A DNA stretch of 64,000 nucleotides from Aggregicoccus sp. 17bor-14 (GTDB lineage Bacteria; Myxococcota; Myxococcia; Myxococcales; Myxococcaceae). Within the stretch, counting starts at the first letter, position 1; every line of letters begins with the position of its first letter. A program made the position numbers and the translations under genes. This document shows, one piece after another, positions 55,350-64,000 of the stretch. The notes beneath the pieces are model-generated. The model was not told the origin of the DNA and did no database searches. It was given only the letters and a program-made list of their open reading frames with translations. The DNA lies in NCBI RefSeq assembly GCF_009659535.1, contig NZ_VJZZ01000010.1, forward strand, positions 124,001 to 188,000, written 5' to 3'.

Positions 55350-55751
55350 TCACGCCACCGCGGCGAGCCGCTCGGCGATGAACGCCCCGAGATGGGCGCG
55401 GTCCTGCTCGGCCATCTGCTCCTCGGCGAAGGCCACGCCCAGGCCCTGCGCGTGGCCGCGTGGGTCGGTGTCCACGCGCGCCACGCTGCCCACCAGGGTG
55501 AGGTAGCGCGGCCCGTCCTGCGAGGGCAGGGCGAGCGCCGCGCGCACCGGGGTGCCCTCGCGCGCCGGCTCGTGCGTGCGCAGGTAGAGCCCGCCCAGCG
55601 AGAGGTCCGCCACCGGGTCGCGGATGAAGCGGGTGCCGATGCGGCAGTGCGCGGTGAGGTTCACGCTCACCCGCGGGGTGCGCCGCTTGTCGGCGCCGCG
55701 CAGGCTGCTGCTGGAGGTACTGCGGGGCTTCTCGCCCGGGTCCTGGTTCAC
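55350..55751 (-). CDS. PilZ-domain protein
   Basis: A 133-residue protein. The PilZ c-di-GMP-binding motifs RxxxR (RRTPR, about 24-28) and DxSxxG (DLSLGG) are both present, so cyclic-di-GMP binding is likely. There is no partner domain. In myxobacteria such single-domain PilZ proteins influence motility or exopolysaccharide, but the target here is unknown. A GTG start is chosen with AAGAG close upstream; an upstream TTG in the same frame would add a Ser/Arg-rich tail. Confidence 0.87.
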   Translation of the reverse strand: MNQDPGEKPRSTSSSSLRGADKRRTPRVSVNLTAHCRIGTRFIRDPVADLSLGGLYLRTHEPAREGTPVRAALALPSQDGPRYLTLVGSVARVDTDPRGHAQGLGVAFAEEQMAEQDRAHLGAFIAERLAAVA

Positions 55752-55881
55752 GGCTGCTCTTGTCCTGCGCGGGCTGAGAGGTTCGGAGGAGAGGGGAGTC
55801 AATCCGCGACGCGCCGCATCTGAGGGTCGGTTCAGGTTCGACGCAAGTTCTGGTGCGTCATCTCTTCCAGCGCATCGCGCG

Positions 55882-57519
55882 CTACGCGTCCTGCGCCTGC
55901 CCGTAGGCCTTGAGCTTGCGGTAGAGCGTCGCGGGACCGATGCCCAGCTGCGCGGCGGTGTGCGCGCGGTTGCCCTCGTTCTGCGCGAGCACCGCGAGGA
56001 TGTACGCGCGCTCCATGTCCTCGAGCCGCTGCGGCGCGCCCTCGCCGGGCAGGAGGCTCGGGGGCGCGGCGCGCACCTCTTCCGGCAGGTCCTCGGGCTC
56101 CACGCGCGTGCCCTCGCACAGGGCCACCGCGCGCTCGAGCGCGTTCTGCAGCTCGCGCACGTTGCCCGGCCACGCGTAGCGCAGCAGCTGGTCCGCGGCC
56201 GCCGGCGTGAGCCCCGTCACGCGCCGGCCCAGCCGCTCGCTCGCGTCCGCGAGCAGCAGGCGCGCGAGCGGCAGCAGGTCCTCGCGCCGCTCGCGCAGCG
56301 GCGGGACCTTCAGCTCGATGACGCGCAGCCGGTAGTAGAGGTCCTGGCGGAAGCGCCCCGCGGCCACCTCATCCAGGAGGTTGCGGTGGGTGGCGGCGAG
56401 GATGCGCACGTCCACCTTGCGGCTCTGGTTCTCGCCCACGCGCCGCACCTCGCGCTCCTGCAGCGTGCGCAGGAGCTTCGCCTGCATCGCGAGCGGCACC
56501 TCGCCCACCTCGTCGAGGAAGAGGGTGCCGCCGTGGGCCGCCTCGAAGAGGCCGGGCCGGTCGTGCGTGGCGCCGGTGAAGGCGCCCTTCGCGTGGCCGA
56601 ACAGCTCGCTCTCCAGCAGGCTCTCGGTGACGGCGGCGCAGTTGACGGCCACGAAGGCGCGCGCGCTGCGCGACGACTCGTCGTGGATGAGCCGCGCGAT
56701 GCGCTCCTTGCCGCTGCCGCTCTCTCCGGTGACGAGCACCGTGGAGTCCACCCGGGCCGAGCGCCGCGCGAGCCCCAGCACCTGCTGCATGCGCTCGGTG
56801 CGCGCCACCATCCCCGCCGGGTCCTCCTTCACGCCGGACACGCGCGCGAGCGCCTGGCGCTTCACCCTCAAGCGTCGCTCGGCGTCCTTCAGCGCCTCCG
56901 TCACGCTGGCCAGCTGCGTCTCCATGCACTGCGTCTCGTAGAAGCGCAGCTGGTCGGCGAGCTCTTTCGGCCACTCCTCCTGCGGCAGCCCCAGCACGCG
57001 GCAGTGCGCGTCCCCCTTCCCCACGCAGTGCGTCTCCAGGCAGTAGATGGGCCGGCCGTTGCAGAAGCTCATGTAGCCGGAGGCGAAGCCGGTGAGGCTC
57101 CAGCACACCGGCTCCTCGGCGCGCCCCAGGTGCAGCAGGTGCTGCTCGGCCTCGTACGAGTCGTGCCACAGCGCCTCGGCGAAGGGCTCCGGGCCGTCCT
57201 CGGGCCCGCGCGGCACCCGCTCCAGCTGCACCTGGCCCATCAGCGTGTGCAGCCGCCCGCCCGCCGTGCGCCACTCGCGCTCGCTCTCCCAGGGGAAGGC
57301 GTCCTTCAGCGCCTCCGCGGTGCGCCAGCCGTGCGCGTAGCCCAGGCGGGTGAGGGTGCCGCGCGCAGGCGTCAGGCCCACCAGGCCGATCAGCTCCTTG
57401 CGCAGGAGCCCCAGCGCCACCGGGTCCATCAGGAGCACCCGCTGCCCCGCGAGGCTCATCCGTCCCCCGGCCGGGTTCACCTCCAGCAGCTCGCGCAGGT
57501 CCAGGTCCAGCCGCTTCAT
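55882..57519 (-). CDS. Sigma-54-dependent activator with XylR-N and V4R sensor domains
   Basis: A 545-residue enhancer-binding protein. N-terminal XylR-type effector domain (about 20-125, [20 protein letters not shown]), V4R domain (about 130-190, with [12 protein letters not shown]), a linker helix, the AAA+ domain with Walker A GESGSGKE (about 266), the sigma-54-contacting loop GAFTGA (about 312) and Walker [12 protein letters not shown], and a Fis-type helix-turn-helix [24 protein letters not shown]. This is the architecture of DmpR/XylR, which respond to aromatic compounds by releasing the AAA+ domain. It is divergent from an extradiol dioxygenase with a -24/-12 promoter, so it is probably that gene's activator. 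Confidence 0.96.
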   Translation of the reverse strand: MKRLDLDLRELLEVNPAGGRMSLAGQRVLLMDPVALGLLRKELIGLVGLTPARGTLTRLGYAHGWRTAEALKDAFPWESEREWRTAGGRLHTLMGQVQLERVPRGPEDGPEPFAEALWHDSYEAEQHLLHLGRAEEPVCWSLTGFASGYMSFCNGRPIYCLETHCVGKGDAHCRVLGLPQEEWPKELADQLRFYETQCMETQLASVTEALKDAERRLRVKRQALARVSGVKEDPAGMVARTERMQQVLGLARRSARVDSTVLVTGESGSGKERIARLIHDESSRSARAFVAVNCAAVTESLLESELFGHAKGAFTGATHDRPGLFEAAHGGTLFLDEVGEVPLAMQAKLLRTLQEREVRRVGENQSRKVDVRILAATHRNLLDEVAAGRFRQDLYYRLRVIELKVPPLRERREDLLPLARLLLADASERLGRRVTGLTPAAADQLLRYAWPGNVRELQNALERAVALCEGTRVEPEDLPEEVRAAPPSLLPGEGAPQRLEDMERAYILAVLAQNEGNRAHTAAQLGIGPATLYRKLKAYGQAQDA

Positions 57520-57534
57520 CCGCCGCCACCTCTC

Positions 57535-57567
57535 GCTCAAAGTGAGCGATCCTTCTATCAATGTGAG
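57535..57567. promoter_or_regulatory. Candidate upstream activating sites for the V4R regulator
   Basis: Two direct copies of TCAAwGTGAG (57537-57546 and 57558-57567) lie exactly 21 bases apart, two helical turns; the first sits inside the palindrome GCTCA-AAG-TGAGC. They are 56-86 bases upstream of the -24 element and just upstream of the regulator's own start, fitting both activation and autoregulation. Confidence 0.5.
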
Positions 57568-57622
57568 AGTCGCCTTGCCACGGCGGCGAGCTCGAAGCCA
57601 GTGTTTACAGTGGGTTGGAGTG

Positions 57623-57638
57623 TGGCCCGGAGGTTGCT
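57623..57638 (+). promoter_or_regulatory. Sigma-54 (-24/-12) promoter of the dioxygenase gene
   Basis: TGGCCCGGAGGTTGCT matches the consensus TGGCACGN4TTGCW at every fixed position but one (C for A). The predicted start of transcription is near 57649. Confidence 0.8.
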
Positions 57639-57699
57639 CTAGGAAGCGCCCACGATGGCGACGACGCGAGCAGCGGAGCGGGGAGCGGGGCAGGGCGCG

Positions 57700-58479
57700 G
57701 TGGCGCCGGCGCTCTTCGTCTCCCACGGCGCGCCCACGGCGGCGCTCGCGCACGACGCGTACACCGATGCCCTGGGGGCGTTCGGTCGCCAGGCTGGCAG
57801 CCCCACGGCGCTCCTGGTGGTGAGTGGGCACTGGGAGGTCTCGGGCCCGCTGCGCCTCACCGCCACCGAGGCCCCGCGCCTCATCTACGACTTCGGCGGC
57901 TTCCCGGACGCGCTCTACCGCGTGCGCTACCCCTGCCCGGGCGCGCCTGCGCTCGCCGAGGCGGCCGCGGCGCTGCTGCGCGCGGGCGGGCTCGCCGCGG
58001 AGCTGGAGCCCTCGCGCGGGCTGGACCACGGCGTCTGGGTGCCGCTGCTGCACGTGTTCCCCGAGGCCCAGGTGCCCGTGGTGCAGCTGAGCCTGCCGCG
58101 CGGCGCGGGCCCGGGCGAGGTGCGCCGCATGGGCGAGGCGCTCGCGCCCCTGCGCCGTCAGGGCGTGCTCCTGGTGGGCAGCGGCGGCCTGGTGCACAAC
58201 CTGCGGCGCATCGACTTCTCGGGGCCGGACGCCCCGCCCATGCCCTGGGCGCAGGCCTTCGACAGCTGGATGGCCGAGCGCATCGCCGCGCAGGACCTCG
58301 AGGCCCTGGACGACTGGGAGCAGGCGCCCGGCGCCGCGCTCGCCCACCCGAGCCCCGAGCACCTGCTGCCGCTCTTCTTCACCCTCGGGGCCGCGCTCCC
58401 CGGAGACCACCCGCGCCCGGTGTACGAAGGCATCCAGTACGGAAGTCTTTCCTTGCGCAGCTTCGCGCTGGACCACTGA
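57700..58479 (+). CDS. LigB-type extradiol dioxygenase (DODA/YgiD-like)
   Basis: A 259-residue non-heme iron/zinc-dependent ring-cleavage dioxygenase of the DODA class. The four conserved His are in [23 protein letters not shown] and GGLVHNLRR, so an active site is likely; substrates are catechol-type compounds such as DOPA. The GTG start gives the usual family N-terminus and a leader of about 50 bases after the sigma-54 start site; an ATG 15 codons upstream would leave only about six bases of leader. Control by the divergent V4R activator is likely, since that class senses aromatics. Confidence 0.92.
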   Translation: MAPALFVSHGAPTAALAHDAYTDALGAFGRQAGSPTALLVVSGHWEVSGPLRLTATEAPRLIYDFGGFPDALYRVRYPCPGAPALAEAAAALLRAGGLAAELEPSRGLDHGVWVPLLHVFPEAQVPVVQLSLPRGAGPGEVRRMGEALAPLRRQGVLLVGSGGLVHNLRRIDFSGPDAPPMPWAQAFDSWMAERIAAQDLEALDDWEQAPGAALAHPSPEHLLPLFFTLGAALPGDHPRPVYEGIQYGSLSLRSFALDH

Positions 58480-58540
58480 ATTCCGGCGCCCTCACCGCAG
58501 TCCCTTTCCCCGCAGCTCAGTTCAACCCCTGGAGAACGAC

Positions 58541-59224
58541 ATGAAGCTCAACCTCAAGTCCGCCGCCCTCGTCCTCGCGCTCGCCCCCGGCTTTGCGATG
58601 GCCGCGACCACCACCTGGAAGATCGACTCCACCCACTCCAGCTCCAACTTCACCGTGAAGCACCTCGTGGTCTCCGAGGTGAATGGTCAGTTCGGCAAGA
58701 CCGAGGGCACCATCACCCTCGATGACAAGGACCCGAGCAAGTCCTCCATCGAGGCCACCATCGACGCGACCAGCATCGACACCCGCGAGCCCAAGCGCGA
58801 CGCGCACCTGAAGAGCCCGGACTTCTTCGACGTCGCGAAGTACCCGACCATCACCTTCAAGTCGACGAAGGTGGCCAAGGCCGGCAAGGACAAGTTCAAG
58901 GTGACGGGCGACCTCACCATGCACGGCGTCACCAAGCCGGTGGTGCTCGACGTGACCGCCCCCGCGCAGACCGTGAAGGATCCGTGGAACAACGTGAAGC
59001 GCGGCGCGAAGGCCGTCACCACGCTGAGCCGCCACGCCTTCGACCTGAAGTGGGACAACAAGATGCAGGACGGCAGCGCCGTCGTGGGTGACGAGGTCAC
59101 CGTGACGCTGAACCTCGAGCTCACCCAGCAGCAGCCCGAGGCCGCCGACGCCGCCAAGGCCACCGACACCACCAAGGGCACTGCGAAGCCGGCCACCCCG
59201 GCGCCCGCGACGCCCGCGAAGTAG
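58541..59224 (+). CDS. YceI-family periplasmic lipocalin-like protein
   Basis: A 227-residue exported protein: signal peptide LKSAALVLALAPGFAMAA, then the YceI domain (WKIDSTHSSSNFTVKHLVVSEVNGQFG, DAHLKSPDFFDVAKYPTITFKST, VTGDLTMHGVTKPVVLDV). YceI proteins form a lipocalin-like barrel that binds polyisoprenoids such as isoprenoid quinones. A Thr/Ala/Pro/Lys tail of about 30 residues is added. TGGAG lies close before the ATG. It follows the dioxygenase after 61 bases; whether it shares the sigma-54 transcript is unknown. Confidence 0.94.
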   Translation: MKLNLKSAALVLALAPGFAMAATTTWKIDSTHSSSNFTVKHLVVSEVNGQFGKTEGTITLDDKDPSKSSIEATIDATSIDTREPKRDAHLKSPDFFDVAKYPTITFKSTKVAKAGKDKFKVTGDLTMHGVTKPVVLDVTAPAQTVKDPWNNVKRGAKAVTTLSRHAFDLKWDNKMQDGSAVVGDEVTVTLNLELTQQQPEAADAAKATDTTKGTAKPATPAPATPAK

Positions 59225-59263
59225 TGCCGGTACGGGCGCGCGCAACGGCGCCCGGGAAGCGAA

Positions 59264-59297
59264 GAGGGGGCCCTCGCCTGGTGCGAGCGGCCCCCTC
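59264..59297. terminator. Bidirectional terminator between YceI and the giant repeat protein gene
   Basis: GAGGGGGCC/GGCCCCCTC with a continuing CTCGC/GCGAG stem and CTGGT loop gives about 14 pairs with one bulge. It lies between the stop codons of two convergent genes. T-runs are weak on both sides. Confidence 0.7.
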
Positions 59298-59317
59298 GTC
59301 GTGTCTGCAGCGCGGCT

Positions 59318-62300
59318 TCAGCCTTCAGCGACCGCGTGCACGCTCGAGCGGTAGATGAAGATGCGCGCGGTGTTGGTGCGGTTGTCCGCCGGGGTGATGA
59401 AGAAGCCGTTGCCCGCGGTCTTGTGGTCCGTGGAGAAGCCGGCCACCTGGCGCCCGTCGGTGAAGGTGACGCGCACCTTCTGCCCCGCGGCGGCCGGCTG
59501 GCGGCTGCCCGTGGGCAGCATGAAGAAGATGGCCTTCATGCGGCGCGTGGGGATGCGCTCCGGAGTGAAGCCCGTCTGCTGCTCGAGCGCCACCACCTCG
59601 TCGAGCAGGTCCACGTCGCGGATGGTGCCGCGCTTCACCTGGCCCTCCACCGTGTGGACGATGACCCGGTGCTCGCCCTCGACGAAGGAGAGCGGGGTGA
59701 GCGCGTCGGGCATGCCCAGCACGGCGTCCGGGACGTCGAAGAGCGGCACCTCGTCCTCGAGCTCGGGGCTGTAGGGCGCCGAGGAGAGGCCCAGCGAGGC
59801 CACGGCCTCCGGGGACACCTGCGCAGCCGTGCTCGCGGGCGAGGAGAGGGCCGCGGCCTGCAGCGCCGCGGTCGCCTGCGGCAGCACGCTCGTGGAGACC
59901 CAGGCCGCTGCGGGCGCCTGCTCGGCGACCGCGACGGGGGCAGGGACGGGCTCGGGCGCGGCAGGCTCTTCGACGGCCGCTTCCACGGCCTCTTCGACCA
60001 GCTCGATCTCCTCGAGCTCCGGCTCCAGCACCGGCTCCTCGACGGCCGGCGCACTCTCGGCCTGCACCGCGGGAGCAGGCTCTGCGTCCCAGCCGCCCGC
60101 GGGCGGGGCTCCCCAGGCCGGGGCAGCCGGCTCGGCGCTGCTCCAGTCCGTGGACACCTCGACGGGCGCGACCTCTGCGCTCTCGGGCGCGGCCGCGCTC
60201 CAGCCGCCCGCGTCGTACGCCGGCTGCTCTTCGACCGGCGCGCTCCACTCGGGCGTGGCCAGCTCGGGCTGCTGCGGCGCGGCCCAACCCTCGGCGGCCG
60301 GAGCCTCGGTGGCCAGGTCGGGCTGCGCAGCCGCCTCGCTCCAGCCCTCGGTGCTCACCTCGGCCTGGACCGGTGCGGCGCTCCACTCCGCGGCGGCGTC
60401 CGGCGGGACGGGTGCGGCGCTCCACGCCTCCGCGCTCGCCTCGGTCTGCGCGGGCGCAGCATTCCACTCGGAGGGGCCTGCCTCGGGCGCGGCGCTCCAC
60501 TCCGGGGCAGCGGCCTGCACCGGCGCGTCACTCCACTCCTGGGCAACCGGCTCGGACCCGGCAGCGGCGTCGCTCCACTGCGCGGCGACCTCCTCCACCT
60601 GCGCAGGGGCGTCGCTCCACTGCTGCGCGTCCGGCTGCGCAGGGGCGGCACTCCACTCCTGAGCGACCGGCTCGGCCTCGACAGGCGCCTCGCTCCACTG
60701 CTCGGCGACCGGCTCGGCCTGCGCGGGCGCCTCGCTCCACTGCTCGGCAGCGGCCTCGGGCTGCGCCGGCGTCTCGCTCCACCCCTCGGCACCCTGCGTG
60801 GGCACGGAGCCCCACTGCTCGGCCTCGGGCTGGGCGGGCGCTGCACTCCAGCTCTCGCTGCCCAGCTCGGGCTGCGCGGGCGCGGCGCTCCACTCGGACG
60901 TGCCGGCCTCGGCCGGTGCGTCCGTAGACGGGCTCTCCCACGCGGCGGCAGCGGCAGGCTCCAGTGCGGAAGGCGCCTGCTCGGCAGCGACGGGCTCCTC
61001 CTCGAGCGGAACGGCGTCCTCGATGACCTCCGCCTCCATCACCTCGAGCATCGGGAGGGCGTCGGCGTCGGCCTCCGCCGTCGCGGTGGCGGGAGCCTCG
61101 GCGACTGCGGCGGCAGCGGACTCCTCGGGCTGCAGCGCGCCCCACTCGGGCGTCGGCGCCGCGGACCAGTGGCCCTCGGCCAGCGGCACCTCGGCCGGTG
61201 CGGACTCCGCCTCGGCGCTCCAGTCAGGCGTGGGCTCGTGGGCCCAGCCCTGCTGCACGGGGGCCTCGGCGAGCGGCTCGGCCGCGGCCTGCGCTGCAGG
61301 CGCGTCGCTCCACTCCTCGGCCACGTCGACGGACAGCGCGTCCTGCGCCTCGGGCGCAGGGGACGCCCACTCGGAGGAGACCTCCACGGCCTCCGGGATG
61401 GCCTCGGCTGCGGGCGCCTCGGGCGCGAGCGCCGGCTGCTCTGCCGCGGGCGCGTCGCTCCAGATGGACTCGACGGGCGGCACGAAGCTCGCGAGCTCGC
61501 CGGACTGCACGTCGCCCTCGGCAAAGGCCGGGGCCGCGGACGGTGCCTCGGGCGAAGCCGCCTCGGCAGAGGCCACGTCGCCGTAGCCCACGAACTCGCC
61601 CGCAGTGGCCAGGGGGACTGAATCCTCGGGCTGGCCACTGAGGTCGAAGGTCTCCTCGTTCGCAGGCACGCCGAGCGCTTCGGGCGGCGCCTCGCTGCCC
61701 GCGGGCGTCGCCGCCTGCGCCTGCAGCTCGGCGGGCGCGACGGCGCGCAGGGGACGCAGCTCGAGCGCGGACACGGCACTCGCGAGCGCCTCGGGCGGCG
61801 CCTCGACGACCTCGAAGGCGGACTCGCTGCTCGGTGCAGCGGGCGCCTCGTCGATGCTCAGCTCCGCGTCCGACAGCTCGAGGCTCGGCGCGCGCGCCGG
61901 CGTGGTGAGCGCGACGGGCTCCTCCTCGGTGAGCTCGAACCCGTCCTCCGGAGCCGCGAACGCGGACTGCGCCGGCGCGGCCTCGGCCGCAGGGGCGCTC
62001 GCGTCGGTGAGCTCCACGTCCTCGGTGAGCGCAGGTTCCGGCGCGGCCGCGAGCTCGAGGTCACCCTCCACGGGCGCCACGGTGCTCGCCGCGTCGAGCG
62101 GCACCTCCGCGGTCTCATCGAGCTCGATGGGCTCGGCGGGCAGCTCCTGAGCAGCCTCCTCGACGGAGATGGCGTCGAGGCCTGGCGCGGTCACCGCCTC
62201 GGCGCTCACCGGAGCGGAGGGCGCTGCTTCGGCCACGTCCTCGGCCTGCAGCGGCGACGCTGCGGTGAGCTCGGGCGCGAGCGGCTCCGCGTCCCACTGC

Positions 62301-64000
62301 GTGGCCTGCGTGAACTGCTCCGCGGTCAGATCCGACGCGGGCTCGTCGGAGAGAGGCAGGGCGTCGTGCGACGCAGAGAGCTCTGCGGGCGTCGCGTGCT
62401 CCGTGCCCGACACCTCGTCGGCCAGCGGCGCTGCGCTCGCAGTCATCCACTGCTGCTCCGGCGCGGCTGCCGGGAACGCCTCCGCGGCCTCCCAGCTCTG
62501 CAGCGGTGCGGACTCCGCGCTCGGTGCGGCGACGGTCTCGATTCCGGGCGCTGCGGCCTCCCAGCCCTGGGCAGCGACTGCCTCGGCCTCGGGCACCGCC
62601 TCGAGCTCGGGGGCTGCGGCCTCCCAGCTCTGAGCGGGCGCGGCTTCGACTTCAGGAGCGGCGGTCTCCCAGCTCTGCGCAGGAGCAGTCTCCACTTCGG
62701 GCGCAGCGGCCTCCCAGCGCTGAGCCGGCGTCGCCTCCGCCTCGGGCGCAGCGGCTTCCCAACTCTGAGCAGGCGTCGCCTCGGCCTCGGGCGCAGCGGC
62801 TTCCCAACGCTGCTCCGGCACGGCCTCGACTTCCGTTGCCGCGGCCTCGAGCTCGGGCTCCGCGGCCTGCCATGCGTCGGCGGCAACGGCCTCGGCGGGC
62901 TCCGAGAGCTGCGCGGCCTCGAGCTCGGCGCTGGGCGCCCCGTCCTGCACGGACGCCCAATCCTGTGCGGGCGCAGCCTCGACTTCGGCTGCATCCGAGG
63001 CGGACTCGAGCGAGCGGGTCGCCGCGAGTGCCTCCGTCGCAGGCTCCCAGCCCTGCTCGGCCACGGGCTCGGAAGCGCCTTCGTCGCTCGATGCCTCCCA
63101 GCCCTGGGCCACGGGCTCGGCGCCCGGAAGCGGAAGGGCCTCGGCCGCAGTCACCTCGGTCGCGGGCTCCCAGGCCTGCGCACTCAGGGGCTCAGCGTGC
63201 GCCTCTGCCTCCGCGAGCATCGAAGGCGCAGCGGACTCCTCACTCGTCGTCTCCCCGAGCGGAGCGGCTTCGGCGGGCACGTCGGTCTGCGCAGCCGCCG
63301 CGCTCTCCCAACCCTCGGTGGCCTCGGAGGAAACGGGCTCGGCAACGTCCAGCGCCTCGGCAGGGGCCTCGTCGGTGACGGGGACTGCGGGCGCTGCGTC
63401 CCACGCGTCAGGCGCCACGGGCTCGGACGCGCCCGGTGCGTCCGGCGCCGGGAGGGCAGGATCCTGCTGAGCTGCGAGGAGGTCCGCGTGGCCGGCCTCG
63501 GGAGCCGCGAGCTCCGCCATCGGCTCGGAGGCCTCGGCGAGCGCGGCCGGCTCGGCCTGCATCTCGACGAAAGAGCTGTCGGCGCCGGAGGTCTCCACGG
63601 GCTGCACGTCGCCCTCGGCCACCTCGTAGACGTCCTCGATCGGCAGCTCGACGAGAGGCAGCTCGGGCGCCGCGGCCGGAGCCTCGGGCGCGCGCTCGGC
63701 CGTCAGCGGCTGGGGCTCGGCGTAGGTCGGGAGCTCGAAGTCCTCGGCGCCTGCGTGGGCGGCGTCGGCCTCGTGCGCATAGGCCTGCTGCGCTGCGGGG
63801 TCCGCGCCGTAGCCGAGCTGCTGCTGCTGCTGCGCGTACGCGGCGTAGGCCGCAGGGTCCGCGGGGTAGGGCGCTGCGTAGCCCTGCGCGTAGCCCGGGT
63901 GCTGCTGCTGCGCATAGGCGGCGTTGGGATCGTACGGGTACTGGGCCGGGGCGTAGCCGTAGGCCGTGGGATCGTAGCCCTGCGCGGGGTAGGGCTGCGC
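59318..64000 (-). CDS. Giant Ala/Glu/Pro protein with Trp repeats and a C-terminal DUF6982-like domain (5' end outside window)
   Basis: At least 1,560 residues; the frame is still open at the window edge, so the N-terminus is missing. From the edge inwards: a Tyr/Pro/Gln-rich segment (AYAQQQHPGYAQGYAAPYPADPAAYAAYAQQQQQ), then about 1,300 residues of Ala/Glu/Pro/Ser with about 45 Trp spaced 12-18 apart. It includes 15-residue tandem repeats of the form QSWEAAAPEAEATPA and a later block of WSxAPAQxE units. It is very acidic and probably disordered. The last 110 residues are a compact beta domain, HRVIVHTVEGQVKRGTIRDVDLL... MKAIFFMLPTGS... KVRVTFTDGRQVAGFSTDH... GFFITPADNRTNTARIFI, resembling DUF6982. 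Localisation is unknown. Confidence 0.88.
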   Translation of the reverse strand, partial: AQPYPAQGYDPTAYGYAPAQYPYDPNAAYAQQQHPGYAQGYAAPYPADPAAYAAYAQQQQQLGYGADPAAQQAYAHEADAAHAGAEDFELPTYAEPQPLTAERAPEAPAAAPELPLVELPIEDVYEVAEGDVQPVETSGADSSFVEMQAEPAALAEASEPMAELAAPEAGHADLLAAQQDPALPAPDAPGASEPVAPDAWDAAPAVPVTDEAPAEALDVAEPVSSEATEGWESAAAAQTDVPAEAAPLGETTSEESAAPSMLAEAEAHAEPLSAQAWEPATEVTAAEALPLPGAEPVAQGWEASSDEGASEPVAEQGWEPATEALAATRSLESASDAAEVEAAPAQDWASVQDGAPSAELEAAQLSEPAEAVAADAWQAAEPELEAAATEVEAVPEQRWEAAAPEAEATPAQSWEAAAPEAEATPAQRWEAAAPEVETAPAQSWETAAPEVEAAPAQSWEAAAPELEAVPEAEAVAAQGWEAAAPGIETVAAPSAESAPLQSWEAAEAFPAAAPEQQWMTASAAPLADEVSGTEHATPAELSASHDALPLSDEPASDLTAEQFTQATQWDAEPLAPELTAASPLQAEDVAEAAPSAPVSAEAVTAPGLDAISVEEAAQELPAEPIELDETAEVPLDAASTVAPVEGDLELAAAPEPALTEDVELTDASAPAAEAAPAQSAFAAPEDGFELTEEEPVALTTPARAPSLELSDAELSIDEAPAAPSSESAFEVVEAPPEALASAVSALELRPLRAVAPAELQAQAATPAGSEAPPEALGVPANEETFDLSGQPEDSVPLATAGEFVGYGDVASAEAASPEAPSAAPAFAEGDVQSGELASFVPPVESIWSDAPAAEQPALAPEAPAAEAIPEAVEVSSEWASPAPEAQDALSVDVAEEWSDAPAAQAAAEPLAEAPVQQGWAHEPTPDWSAEAESAPAEVPLAEGHWSAAPTPEWGALQPEESAAAAVAEAPATATAEADADALPMLEVMEAEVIEDAVPLEEEPVAAEQAPSALEPAAAAAWESPSTDAPAEAGTSEWSAAPAQPELGSESWSAAPAQPEAEQWGSVPTQGAEGWSETPAQPEAAAEQWSEAPAQAEPVAEQWSEAPVEAEPVAQEWSAAPAQPDAQQWSDAPAQVEEVAAQWSDAAAGSEPVAQEWSDAPVQAAAPEWSAAPEAGPSEWNAAPAQTEASAEAWSAAPVPPDAAAEWSAAPVQAEVSTEGWSEAAAQPDLATEAPAAEGWAAPQQPELATPEWSAPVEEQPAYDAGGWSAAAPESAEVAPVEVSTDWSSAEPAAPAWGAPPAGGWDAEPAPAVQAESAPAVEEPVLEPELEEIELVEEAVEAAVEEPAAPEPVPAPVAVAEQAPAAAWVSTSVLPQATAALQAAALSSPASTAAQVSPEAVASLGLSSAPYSPELEDEVPLFDVPDAVLGMPDALTPLSFVEGEHRVIVHTVEGQVKRGTIRDVDLLDEVVALEQQTGFTPERIPTRRMKAIFFMLPTGSRQPAAAGQKVRVTFTDGRQVAGFSTDHKTAGNGFFITPADNRTNTARIFIYRSSVHAVAEG
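62622..62801 (-). repeat. Four near-identical 45-base repeats
   Basis: Units begin at 62622, 62667, 62712 and 62757 (a diverged fifth follows), each encoding a 15-residue W-E-x-A-A-P-E-x-E-x-x-P-A-Q-x unit of the giant repeat protein. The high DNA identity suggests recent expansion. Confidence 0.9.

Noticed and set aside
57655-57699. An upstream ATG as the start of the dioxygenase.
   Set aside because: With the sigma-54 start near 57649 it would leave about six bases of leader, and the added residues ([15 protein letters not shown]) are unlike the family N-terminus. It cannot be excluded.

Overview
This window looks like chromosomal DNA from a very GC-rich myxobacterium (Myxococcota, most likely Myxococcaceae). 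The evidence is the strong G/C third-position bias, two or more proteins of the myxobacterial DUF2378/TIGR02265 type, eukaryote-like Ser/Thr kinases fused to TPR or TolB-like domains, a chemoreceptor with a non-enteric signalling tip, a sigma-54 activator, a PilZ protein and many lipoproteins with Asp/Pro/Ala/Gly-rich linkers. I see no rRNA or tRNA gene, insertion sequence, prophage or CRISPR array. Genes are tightly packed and no gene-free gap exceeds about 260 bases.

Layout. 1-11 kb: C-terminal part of a class A penicillin-binding protein, an SDR dehydrogenase, a zinc-finger/kinase/TPR protein, an exported amidohydrolase, a DUF2378-type protein, an exported DUF885 protein and an MFS transporter. 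11-25 kb: a PAS/GAF histidine kinase with a small membrane protein and a peroxidase, a heme-motif lipoprotein, a divergent LysR/EamA pair with a palindromic operator candidate, a dienelactone hydrolase, a lipoprotein, a divergent Tat-exported hydrolase/AraC pair, a TPR lipoprotein that looks like an inactivated metalloprotease, and a methyltransferase. 25-34 kb: an FBP-domain protein convergent with a deacetylase, a chemoreceptor, an MFS transporter, tatB-tatC (TatC carries an insertion of about 160 residues), an FKBP lipoprotein and small proteins. 34-51 kb is rich in surface and exported proteins: a 1,284-residue Asp-box protein with xPDAG linkers, an aldose epimerase relative, pruA, a second kinase, an asparaginase, and a two-gene unit encoding an Asp-box protein with a C-terminal dockerin-like module followed by an Ig-repeat lipoprotein with a C-terminal cohesin-like module. 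51-64 kb: an SRPBCC-ArsR operon with paired operators, a thiolase, small proteins including one resembling Cse60, a rhomboid-like protein lacking the catalytic Ser, a PilZ protein, a V4R sigma-54 activator divergent from an extradiol dioxygenase with a clear -24/-12 promoter, YceI, and a very large Ala/Glu/Trp-repeat protein that runs off the right edge.

The best candidates for something new are the adjacent dockerin-like/cohesin-like pair (44.8-50.7 kb), the enlarged TatC, and the self-contained sigma-54 circuit at 55.9-58.5 kb. A second theme is enzyme folds that have lost catalytic residues: the TPR lipoprotein, the Tat-exported hydrolase, the rhomboid-like protein and possibly the DUF885 protein. 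All functional calls rest on reading motifs by eye; no database search was run.
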